A stretch of DNA of 64,000 bases from Aurantibacter aestuarii (GTDB taxonomy: Bacteria > Bacteroidota > Bacteroidia > Flavobacteriales > Flavobacteriaceae): positions 317,501-381,500 of the forward strand of contig NZ_PXOQ01000009.1 in NCBI RefSeq assembly GCF_003008425.1. Direction: 5' to 3'. Position 1 is the first letter of the stretch. Every line of letters begins with the position of its first letter. The translations under genes and the position numbers were made by a program. Below, one piece after another: positions 57,309-64,000 of this stretch. The notes beneath the pieces were generated by a model, which saw only the letters and a program-made list of their open reading frames with translations, did no database searches and was not told where the DNA came from.

Positions 57309-58194
57309 AGTGCTTTTTCAACATTTTATTTTTAAACTCTTCTGAATTGTTCTTAAATTGCAATTGTCTAACTCCAGCATCATCTTTATAAACAAACTCA
57401 TTATTTTCTTCGCAAAGCTTATCTATAAGAATTTCTAGCCCCTCATTAGACAAACACAGATATGAACCAACAGTTTTTCTTATTTTATCATAACTAACAG
57501 AGATCTCTCCTTCAAACTCATTTAACAAACAGTATCCAAAAATATGACTAGAAACGCTGTCTTGAACCCCTCTGTTTAAACTATAAACTGTCTGATTTGA
57601 TGTATTTTTTCTTCCTGTATCCGACACCAAATTCAAACTAAGTAATGGAGCGTTAAAATCATCTTCTACTGTCTTCTCATTTTTAGCAGGAGAGACATAA
57701 GTTCTTATAAAAACTTTAAAATCTGAATTAAAAGTTTTTTCAGCAACCTCTTTTTGATCATTATCTACAAGTAGTCTATTGACAAAATTCAAAATCTGAT
57801 ATTCTGAAAAATCCAAAGTAGCTTTATCTGAAAAATAGCTTGAAAATATTAACTGAAAAATAGACGAGTGATTAGTTTTACACAAAAAATATTGTAACAA
57901 CCATAAAGATCCATCATTTTCTAAATATGAATCTAAGCTCTCTCTAACAACAAGCAAATTAGCAAACTCGCTTATCTCATTTTCTTTATTTAACACACCA
58001 AAAGCTCTTAACCAATGATGAATAGATCTAACCATGTTTTTACCAACACCCAATAAAGGAATTGCCTCATTCTCTTTAAAAATACCCACAGAACCTTGGC
58101 TGTCAACAAGTTGTACTCCTTTTAATATCCACTGCTCTTTACAATGAAAAGTGTCATGTCCTGAAAATCTATAAGACTCTTGATTTGAAATCAT
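57295..58194 (-). CDS. sspB: SspB-like DUF4007 protein
   Basis: The product has 299 residues. The DUF4007 start is YRFSGHDTFHCKEQWILKG with GVGKNMVRSIHHWLRAFGVL, and TYVSPAKNEKTVEDDFNAPLLSLNLV lies in the middle. In SspABCD systems the DUF4007 protein SspB is the DNA-nicking subunit that opens the target strand for sulfur insertion. It is the first gene of the minus sspB-sspC-sspD operon. A 6-6-6 palindrome lies about 45 nt upstream (58239-58256). Confidence 0.82.
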   Translation of the reverse strand: MISNQESYRFSGHDTFHCKEQWILKGVQLVDSQGSVGIFKENEAIPLLGVGKNMVRSIHHWLRAFGVLNKENEISEFANLLVVRESLDSYLENDGSLWLLQYFLCKTNHSSIFQLIFSSYFSDKATLDFSEYQILNFVNRLLVDNDQKEVAEKTFNSDFKVFIRTYVSPAKNEKTVEDDFNAPLLSLNLVSDTGRKNTSNQTVYSLNRGVQDSVSSHIFGYCLLNEFEGEISVSYDKIRKTVGSYLCLSNEGLEILIDKLCEENNEFVYKDDAGVRQLQFKNNSEEFKNKMLKKHYGVQ

Positions 58195-58238
58195 TAATTT
58201 TAATGTAAATTATAAATAATAATGCAATTTAATCCTTT

Positions 58239-58256
58239 ATGGAGAAACTCCTCCAT
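58239..58256. promoter_or_regulatory. Operator-like palindrome upstream of sspB
   Basis: ATGGAG and CTCCAT (58239-58244, 58251-58256) are inverted repeats with a 6-nt spacer, 45 nt before the sspB start. It may be a regulator site or part of the promoter. No regulator gene is found in the island, so a host protein or the Ssp proteins themselves would have to bind it. Confidence 0.35.
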
Positions 58257-58516
58257 TTAGTCTTTGTTTTTTATAAACAAATTTAATTAACATAATTAAA
58301 AAAAATATAAGAAGCTAATAATCATTAAATTAGAATCAAAAATAACTTAAACGAATACCCAATTGACAATTATTTAATGATTATAAAAATTTATTCTATT
58401 TAATCAAAATACTTGAGTTTAATTTGTAACTAAAAAATATACAAACACTTATTTCTTAAGAAACTAACAAAAAAATTATAACCTATTGCTTAATTATTTT
58501 TAGAATTTGACAGTCT
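58257..58516. other. AT-rich spacer between sspB and the recombinase debris
   Basis: About 260 nt are very AT-rich with many A/T runs. I see no gene, tRNA or stable hairpin in it. It may contain the sspB promoter, but no box can be fixed. Confidence 0.4.
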
Positions 58517-58858
58517 TTAGACATATCTCCAACAGTAACCACCTGCTGTATTTCTTTCTCCTCTGCATACTTTAGCAATGCAAGACTTATTTATGCCTGT
58601 GGTTGAACTAGCATTACTAATGGACTTAAAACGCTCCAATTCATTCCCATTTAAGCTACATTGAACTACTGATTTTGTTCTTGAATCCGTTTGTGGAATA
58701 AATAGTTTTGTATAGTTATAGATCCAATAATAGCCTTTAAGCTCATTTCTTGAGCCCAAACATATTCTAGATAAAAGCTGTTTGGTTACATTTATTGCAT
58801 TACTTGCGTTTTGTAAGCTAGTATAAGATTTTACAAAAGAACCATCTATAGTACTATA
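58517..58858 (-). pseudogene. NUMOD1 repeat fragment of an HNH-type homing endonuclease
   Basis: The open frame from 58858 to the stop at 58517 encodes two NUMOD1-like DNA-binding repeats. The first is DGSFVKSYTSLQNASNAINV with LSRICLGSRNELKGYYW; the second is VVQCSLNGNELERFKSISNA with IAKVCRGERNTAGGYCWRYV. The HNH/NUMOD4 catalytic part is absent. Its 5' end starts at an in-frame stop and overlaps the truncated recombinase frame by 13 nt. It is a remnant, not an intact gene. Confidence 0.7.
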
Positions 58859-59268
58859 CTACTCCAAGACAATTTGTTAAAGTCTTTACCAATTAGCTTT
58901 TTAGTTTTTTCATTGTGTAAATCATAAGCTCCTAATATTGTTATTTCTGCCTTTGGCTCTTCTCCTTTATATTTTATGTAGATATCATCAATGTCAAAGC
59001 TGTCTGATAATACTTGTAGCATTAAAAAAGCCTCATTAATCTTTTGACTAATAAGGCTTAACTGTGTATTTATGATGTTATTTTCTGGGTTAGGTGGCTT
59101 TGCTAATTGTAGACCATTATCCCAGCTATTAGGCTTTATAAAGAGTCCTGTAGAGAATATTTTACGTTTTTTTTGATAAGTTATTCTACATCTAATAGGA
59201 CAAAAACCCTTTTTGTTTATTCTTACTTTATTCAATAAGAATAAAATTGAAATTTTATAATTATTCAT
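58846..59268 (-). pseudogene. Truncated tyrosine recombinase (integrase) N-terminus
   Basis: The frame has 140 codons. The N-terminus (MNNYKISILFLLNKVRINKK followed by GFCPIRCRITYQKKRKIFST and GLFIKPNSWD) is the Arm-DNA-binding domain of Bacteroidota site-specific integrases. The helix ending HNEKTKKLIGKDFNKLSW then breaks where the SAM-like core domain should start. The catalytic domain with the R-H-R-Y residues is lost, so it is inactive. It stands next to the intact tRNA-Arg, as expected for the element's integrase. Confidence 0.82.
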
Positions 59269-59418
59269 AATATTTTAAATTTTAATTAAATGGTGTACCT
59301 CGCTAAAAAAATGGAGTACCTATATGTGCACCTAAAATGATAAGATTTTTAATAAAAGTTAATTAACTGTGAGTGGTAGAAATAAAGCAAAAAGCTTGTG
59401 AAGTATTGAAAATGCTAT
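59269..59418. other. Right-end arm region with palindromic boxes
   Basis: Three related boxes are visible: GGTGTACC (59292-59299), GGAGTACC (59313-59320) and GTGCACCTAAAA (59326-59337). Together with the boxes at 45503 and 47188 they look like integrase arm or core sites at the element ends. No gene is seen. Confidence 0.5.
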
Positions 59419-59479
59419 AAAACAAAAAAGACCTACTGTTTCCAGTAAGTCTTTAAGTGAGCCCGACAGGATTCGAACC
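59419..59479. repeat. Right att-like repeat (copy C) in the intact tRNA-Arg locus
   Basis: This copy contains the A-tract, the terminator hairpin and the 3' part of the intact tRNA-Arg. It is identical to copy B over 61 bases and near-identical to copy A. It marks the right boundary of the island. Confidence 0.92.
59428..59453 (-). terminator. Terminator of the tRNA cluster
   Basis: AAGACCTACTG / CAGTAAGTCTT (59428-59438, 59443-59453) form an 11-bp stem with one mismatch and a 4-nt loop. Six T follow on the minus strand. It lies just past the tRNA-Arg 3' end and is copied with each att-like repeat. Confidence 0.85.
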
Positions 59480-59531
59480 TGTGACCGCCTCCTTAGAAGG
59501 GAGGTGCTCTATCCAGCTGAGCTACGAGCCC
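59458..59531 (-). tRNA. tRNA-Arg (anticodon TCT)
   Basis: A 74-nt cloverleaf: acceptor GGGCTCG/CGGGCTC, anticodon stem CCTCC/GGAGG with loop CTTCTAA (anticodon TCT), and T-arm GGTTCGAATCC. The 3' CCA is not encoded. Its 3' end is the integration target of the island. Confidence 0.95.
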
Positions 59532-59546
59532 GTAACTCTAAAATTG

Positions 59547-59621
59547 TCGGGGTGGCAGGATTCGAACCTGCGACCTCCGCGTCCCAAACGCGGCGCGATA
59601 ACCGGGCTACGCTACACCCCG
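59547..59621 (-). tRNA. tRNA-Pro (anticodon TGG)
   Basis: A 75-nt cloverleaf: acceptor CGGGGTG with its complement, anticodon stem CCGCG/CGCGG, loop TTTGGGA (anticodon TGG), and T-loop TTCGAAT. It is the middle tRNA of the minus-strand cluster. Confidence 0.95.
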
Positions 59622-59644
59622 AATTGTGGTTATCAAAAAAATTG

Positions 59645-59728
59645 CGGAGAGACAGGGACTCGAACCCTGGCGACAGTTACCCGTCGACAGATTAGCAATC
59701 TGCTCCATTACCACTCTGGCACCTCTCC
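59645..59728 (-). tRNA. tRNA-Ser (anticodon GCT)
   Basis: An 84-nt class II tRNA with a long variable arm. The anticodon stem CAGA/TCTG has loop TTGCTAA (anticodon GCT), and the T-loop is TTCGAGT. It is the first tRNA after the promoter at 59763. Confidence 0.93.
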
Positions 59729-59762
59729 TTTTAATTATGAACTTGCAAATTTATTGCGGGTG

Positions 59763-59794
59763 CAAATCTAATATTTAGTATTAAGTAATGCAAA
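59763..59794 (-). promoter_or_regulatory. Promoter of the tRNA-Ser/Pro/Arg cluster
   Basis: On the minus strand TTTG (59791-59794), a 20-nt spacer and TAGATTTG (59763-59770) fit the Bacteroidota consensus. A second box TAAATTTG (59746-59753) lies between it and the tRNA. It places transcription start near 59757, about 30 nt before tRNA-Ser. Confidence 0.6.
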
Positions 59795-59818
59795 GATTTA
59801 CAAAGTTTTTTTTCTAAT

Positions 59819-61867
59819 TTATTCCGGATATTCAATTCTTAAATGGTAAATGTTTGCTAACTTGGCTTTTAGCACTTTTTTAATTAATTGAATTTCCTTT
59901 AAAGTAATATTAGAATTTAAAAACTGCCCTTCACTCAACTGTTTTTCAACAATTTTTTCTACAAACTCATTAAACTTAGGAGTGGTTGGGTTAGATAAAC
60001 TTTTCGAAGCTGCTTCTACACTATCACACATCATTAAAATAGCGGTTTCCTTACTAAATGGGATTGGTCCCGGATATCTAAATAAATTAATATCTACTTC
60101 AGGATCAGATACTTTTTCTTTACTATAAAAGTAATAAACTACACTGGTCCCGTGATGTGTTCTAATAAAGTCTATAACACGTTCTGGTAAGTTATATTTT
60201 TTGGCTATTTCAATACCTTTTAACGTATGGTCTATTATAATTTTAGCACTTTCTTTAGGGCTTAATTCGTCATGCGGATTTAAACCTGAAGATTGATTCT
60301 CCGTAAAATATGTGGGATTATTAATTTTACCAATGTCATGATATAAAGCTCCTACTCTAACCAACATGGCATTTGCGCCTATTTCATTTGCACAGGCTTC
60401 GGCTAAATTAGCTACGTTTAAAGAATGGTGAAAAGTTCCTGGAGCTTCATTAGACAAGCGCTTTAATAATTTTGTGTTGGTATCTGAAAGTTCTAAAAGA
60501 GATACATCGGAAACTAAACCAAATAATTTTTCATAGATATAAATTATTGGTTGTACAAATAACGTAGCTAAACCACATAATACAAATAGCACAAAATTCT
60601 CAAATTCTAAATTCTCGATACTACCTTCATGTATCACATAAAAAGCAAAATAAGCAATAACATAAACCAAAGTAATTTGTCCTACAGAAATAAATAAATT
60701 GGCGCGTTTATACAGTTCTGATACTGTAAGAATAGTTACAATACCCGCAATAATTTGTAAAAACATATACTCATAACTGTTAGGCACAATACTTCCTAAG
60801 AGTAAAATTGTAATCACATGAGTAAAAAGCCCTAAACGAGCATCAAAAAATGCTTTTATAACTAATGGAAGTATTGTAATAGGAATTACATAAATATACT
60901 TTGAATTATAATTAATAATTAAGGTGGTTAACAACACCATTATAAAAATATTAAAGAAAATAAAAGTGACTTTAGTATTGTTTAGATAAATATCATATCT
61001 GTATTTTTTCAAAAACAATAACAGCATTAATAAAGCTAGGGCTACTAATAAGGTATACGCAAATACAATCCAGTAATAATTATAAGTAGTCCAGATTTGA
61101 GATTCATATTGAGCTTCTAAAGATTTTAAAACTTTATATTTCTCGCCTTCTACGACTTCTCCTTTAGATATTATAAGTGTTTGTTTTTCTACACTACCTC
61201 TGGTTGGAGAAATTTTGTCTAAGTTTTCTTCAATAACTTTATTTGTTAAAGACTCATTATAGGTGAGGTTTGGAAGTATTGAGTTATATATAACATTACT
61301 TATTTCAGATTTAAACTCTTTTACATTAGTTGTGTTAATGAAATTAGAAATGGTATTATTTAAACTATCCTGAACAAATAAGCTTCCATAATTAGTATTT
61401 AGTACTTCTTCATTTGAAATTAATAAAACAGATTTTGTAGAGTTTGGCAAATTAATGTCTTGATCTAAAAAACCAACTTTATAAATCTGTTCTAGCAGTT
61501 CTTTAGATGAATTTCGAATTAATCTTCTTTTAGGATACTCTAAAGTATCTGAGATTACTAAATCTAACTCTGTAGCCAGTTTTTTTTCAACTTGTTTTTT
61601 TACAGAGTCATTTAAATTGAAATAATACGTAGCATTAGATTTTATATTATTTTCCTCTTTTAATATTTCTTCAGAGGATTTTTCTATAGCAAAATTAAAT
61701 GGCGCATATAAATTTTCAGATTGCCAAGGTTTTCCTTTTTCAAAATCATACTTAAATCGTCCACTCTTAGGAAAGATAAAAACTATAAATATAGTCGTAA
61801 ACGCCAGAAGTATAATTTTATAAAGCTGAGATTGATTTTTGTAAAATTTATTAAAAAACTGAGTCAT
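59819..61867 (-). CDS. pgpH: 7TM-HD phosphohydrolase (PgpH-like c-di-AMP phosphodiesterase)
   Basis: The product has 682 residues. One N-terminal helix (about 17-33) is followed by an extracytoplasmic 7TMR-HDED domain (about 40-260). Seven transmembrane helices span about 260-455. The cytoplasmic HD domain has FHHSLNVANLAEACANE, ALYHDIGKINNPTYF (the HD pair) and FIRTHHGTSVVYYF. The family hydrolyses cyclic di-AMP in response to outside signals. It is a single gene upstream (in gene order) of the tRNA cluster on the same strand. Confidence 0.85.
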   Translation of the reverse strand: MTQFFNKFYKNQSQLYKIILLAFTTIFIVFIFPKSGRFKYDFEKGKPWQSENLYAPFNFAIEKSSEEILKEENNIKSNATYYFNLNDSVKKQVEKKLATELDLVISDTLEYPKRRLIRNSSKELLEQIYKVGFLDQDINLPNSTKSVLLISNEEVLNTNYGSLFVQDSLNNTISNFINTTNVKEFKSEISNVIYNSILPNLTYNESLTNKVIEENLDKISPTRGSVEKQTLIISKGEVVEGEKYKVLKSLEAQYESQIWTTYNYYWIVFAYTLLVALALLMLLLFLKKYRYDIYLNNTKVTFIFFNIFIMVLLTTLIINYNSKYIYVIPITILPLVIKAFFDARLGLFTHVITILLLGSIVPNSYEYMFLQIIAGIVTILTVSELYKRANLFISVGQITLVYVIAYFAFYVIHEGSIENLEFENFVLFVLCGLATLFVQPIIYIYEKLFGLVSDVSLLELSDTNTKLLKRLSNEAPGTFHHSLNVANLAEACANEIGANAMLVRVGALYHDIGKINNPTYFTENQSSGLNPHDELSPKESAKIIIDHTLKGIEIAKKYNLPERVIDFIRTHHGTSVVYYFYSKEKVSDPEVDINLFRYPGPIPFSKETAILMMCDSVEAASKSLSNPTTPKFNEFVEKIVEKQLSEGQFLNSNITLKEIQLIKKVLKAKLANIYHLRIEYPE

Positions 61868-61992
61868 AAGTAATAATATACTTCAAATGTAATAAATATT
61901 TAAGGCTAAATTTTAGTAAAATGCATGAGAATAAGTTTTATCTGATATAAAATTATTAATTTCGTAAAAATCATTTAAAAAAACGACATATT

Positions 61993-63171
61993 ATGCATAA
62001 AGAAGTTGTTATCGTATCGGCTGCCAGAACACCAATTGGTAGTTTTTTAGGTTCACTTTCTACAATTCCAGCTCCAAAATTAGGAGCTATAGCTATAAAA
62101 GGTGCTTTAGAAAAAATCAATTTAGATCCTGCTCTTGTAAATGAGGTCTTAATGGGACACGTGGTACAAGCTGGAACTGGACAAGCTCCTGCAAGACAGG
62201 CTGCTATTTTTGCTGGTATACCAGACACAGTACCTTGTACAACATTAAATAAAGTTTGTGCATCAGGTATGAAAGCTGTTATGCAAGCCGCTCAAAGCAT
62301 CGCTTTAGGAGATGCTGAAATTATTGTTGCTGGTGGTATGGAAAATATGAGTTTAATACCTCATTATATGCATGCAAGATCTGCTACAAAATTTGGACCT
62401 GCTACTTTAATTGATGGAATGCAAAAAGATGGATTAGTAGATGTTTACGATCAAAATGCTATGGGTGTTTGTGCTGATGCTTGTGCTAAGGAATATAACT
62501 TTTCTAGAGAAGACCAAGATGCATTTGCAATAGAGTCATACACTAGATCTGCTGCAGCATGGCAAGCAGGAAAATTTGACAAAGAAGTAGTTCCTGTTCA
62601 AGTGCCACAACGTAAAGGTGACCCTATAGAAGTAAAAAGAGATGAAGAATTCTCTAATGTTAATATTGAAAAAATACCTGTATTAAGACCCGCATTTACA
62701 AAAGATGGTACTGTAACTGCTGCAAATGCTTCTACTATAAATGATGGTGCTGGAGCAATGGTATTAATGAGTGCAGAAAAAGCTAAAGAATTAGGTTTAA
62801 AACCATTGGCCAAAATAACTGGTTATGCAGATGCTGCACATGAGCCAAAATGGTTTACAACTGCTCCTGCCAAAGCTTTACCAAAAGCTTTAGATAAAGC
62901 TGGAGTTTCTTTAGATAAAGTAGATTTTTTCGAGTTTAATGAAGCTTTTTCGGTTGTAGGTTTAGCCAATATGAAAATTTTAGGTTTAAATAGCTCTAAT
63001 GTCAATGTAAATGGTGGGGCTGTTTCTTTGGGTCACCCACTTGGATGTTCTGGAGTAAGAATTCTAATTACACTTTTAAGTGTTTTAGAACAAAATAATG
63101 CCAAAATTGGTGCAGCTGCTATTTGTAATGGTGGTGGTGGTGCTTCTGCAATGGTTATAGAACGTTTTTAA
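61993..63171 (+). CDS. Acetyl-CoA C-acyltransferase (thiolase)
   Basis: The product has 392 residues. Active-site motifs are NKVCASGMKAVMQAA with the nucleophile Cys, GGMENMSLIPHYM, NEAFSVVGLANM, GHPLGCSGVRI with His and CNGGGGASAMVIE with the second Cys. It condenses or cleaves acetyl-CoA units in acetoacetyl-CoA formation or beta-oxidation. It is probably the biosynthetic/AtoB type, but a FadA partner cannot be checked. It is divergent from the HD-phosphohydrolase gene. A terminator follows at 63209. Confidence 0.93.
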   Translation: MHKEVVIVSAARTPIGSFLGSLSTIPAPKLGAIAIKGALEKINLDPALVNEVLMGHVVQAGTGQAPARQAAIFAGIPDTVPCTTLNKVCASGMKAVMQAAQSIALGDAEIIVAGGMENMSLIPHYMHARSATKFGPATLIDGMQKDGLVDVYDQNAMGVCADACAKEYNFSREDQDAFAIESYTRSAAAWQAGKFDKEVVPVQVPQRKGDPIEVKRDEEFSNVNIEKIPVLRPAFTKDGTVTAANASTINDGAGAMVLMSAEKAKELGLKPLAKITGYADAAHEPKWFTTAPAKALPKALDKAGVSLDKVDFFEFNEAFSVVGLANMKILGLNSSNVNVNGGAVSLGHPLGCSGVRILITLLSVLEQNNAKIGAAAICNGGGGASAMVIERF

Positions 63172-63208
63172 AAAAATAGTTTAAATTTTATTTTATTCAA
63201 CGTATTTT

Positions 63209-63242
63209 AGTCGCTTAATAGTAAGATCTACTTTAAGCGACT
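63209..63242 (+). terminator. Rho-independent terminator after the thiolase gene
   Basis: AGTCGCTTAA / TTAAGCGACT (63209-63218, 63233-63242) form a 10-bp stem with a 14-nt loop, followed by a run of T. It separates the thiolase and C40 peptidase genes. Confidence 0.88.
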
Positions 63243-63265
63243 TTTTTTAATCAATAACCTAAGAA

Positions 63266-64000
63266 ATGCAATACGGAATTTGTAATTTAAGCATTATTCC
63301 TTTACGAATTGAACCAGCAGATACCAGTGAAATGGTCTCACAAATTCTTTATGGTGAACATTTTAAAGTGTTAGAAATTAGAAAAAATTGGACTAAAGTT
63401 AGGTTAGCATTCGATAAATATGAAGGTTGGATAGATACCAAACAATATATTTTAATTAAAGAAGAAGATTACAAAATATTAACTAATGAAACGTCTAAAC
63501 TGTCTTCAGATTTAGTAGATTTTGTTCAAGATGAACATACCCAATTATACACAATAAGTTTAGGGTCTACGTTAAATGGTTTAAAATTGCTAAACCATTC
63601 TTTTGAAGGACATATTATTGAAGAACAAAAACCAAAGTCACAATTAATTTCTACTGCTTTAAATTATTTAAATGCACCTTATTTATGGGGTGGCAAAACG
63701 CCTTTTGGAATTGATTGCTCCGGATTTACACAAATGGTTTATAAACTAAATGGATATAAATTATTAAGAGATGCTTCACAACAAGCAACGCAAGGTGAAG
63801 CTTTAAGTTTTATTGAAGAAAGTGAACCTGGAGATTTAGCTTTTTTTGATAATAACGAAGGTCACATAATACATGTTGGTATAATAATGGAAGACAATTA
63901 TATCATCCATGCCCACGGAAAAGTTAGAATAGATCGTTTAGACCATTCCGGGATTTACAACGCCGAAAAAAGACAACATACCCACAAGCTTCGAGTTATT
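63266..64000 (+). CDS. C40 (NlpC/P60) peptidase with SH3-like N-terminus (partial)
   Basis: The frame is open to the window end, 245 codons so far, starting at ATG 63266. The N-terminal half has SH3-like segments (about 1-70; FKVLEIRKNWTKVRLAF). The C-terminal NlpC/P60 domain has GIDCSGFTQMVYKL with the catalytic Cys, GHIIHVGIIM with His and YIIHAHGKVRIDRL with the third residue. There is no signal peptide, which suggests cytoplasmic action on recycled peptides. The sequence is cut probably a few residues before the stop. Confidence 0.88.
   Translation, partial: MQYGICNLSIIPLRIEPADTSEMVSQILYGEHFKVLEIRKNWTKVRLAFDKYEGWIDTKQYILIKEEDYKILTNETSKLSSDLVDFVQDEHTQLYTISLGSTLNGLKLLNHSFEGHIIEEQKPKSQLISTALNYLNAPYLWGGKTPFGIDCSGFTQMVYKLNGYKLLRDASQQATQGEALSFIEESEPGDLAFFDNNEGHIIHVGIIMEDNYIIHAHGKVRIDRLDHSGIYNAEKRQHTHKLRVI

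Noticed and set aside
47258-58194. Dnd, BREX or classical restriction-modification system
   Set aside because: No DndB, DndE or SMC-like DndD, no PglX or PglZ, and no DNA methyltransferase; DUF4007 and gene order favour Ssp.
59457-59771. Open frames of 104 and 63 codons on + across the tRNA cluster
   Set aside because: They are antisense readings of the tRNA-Arg, tRNA-Pro and tRNA-Ser genes, a classic source of false proteins (GFEPVT, DSNLRPPRPKRG).

Overview
The window reads as low-GC chromosomal DNA of a marine-type Flavobacteriaceae bacterium (Bacteroidota). This rests on gene content: TamB, an OstA/LptD-like protein, BshA, ligase-associated repair genes, a PgpH-like 7TM-HD protein, and a SerB with N-terminal ACT domains. 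TAnnTTTG-type promoter boxes, frequent TTG starts and A-rich leaders instead of strong Shine-Dalgarno sites agree with it. No species can be named from the sequence alone.

Layout. 1-45.3 kb is ordinary chromosome: a D-2-hydroxyacid dehydrogenase-type flavin/Fe-S enzyme, a radical-SAM/DUF4130 repair pair, bacterial GH3, bshA, a glycoside hydrolase-3/serine hydrolase fusion, serB, and a Fe-S/MlaD/amidase cluster. These are followed by lptD-ridA, pfkA-gapA, a GlcNAc-kinase-like gene, tamB, tsaD, a PpiC-like gene, rsmE, and several methyltransferases and membrane proteins. The four-gene ligase-associated DNA damage cluster (PdeM, Lhr-like helicase, ATP-dependent ligase, MBL exonuclease) closes this part.

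45.39-59.48 kb is a mobile island in tRNA-Arg(TCT). The tRNA 3' end plus its terminator occurs three times (45391, 47077, 59419), and only the last copy is part of an intact tRNA. The repeats bound two tandem insertions. The 1.6-kb left one holds an RHS C-terminal fragment and a lipoprotein gene. The 12.3-kb right one holds a DNA-phosphorothioation defence locus and a truncated tyrosine recombinase with NUMOD1 debris.

The defence locus has two convergent operons. The plus operon encodes a short cysteine desulfurase (SspA-like), a DEAH helicase, a GHKL (MORC-like) ATPase and a single-HKD phospholipase-D-fold nuclease. The minus operon encodes SspB (DUF4007), SspC (large P-loop ATPase) and SspD (PAPS-reductase-like ATP pyrophosphatase). 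SspA-D would place single-strand phosphorothioate marks. The helicase/ATPase/nuclease trio is the candidate restriction effector; its domain set recalls the reported SspFGH type, but orthology is not proven here.

59.46-64 kb returns to chromosome: tRNA-Arg, tRNA-Pro and tRNA-Ser, a PgpH-like c-di-AMP phosphodiesterase, a thiolase, and a C40 peptidase cut by the window end.
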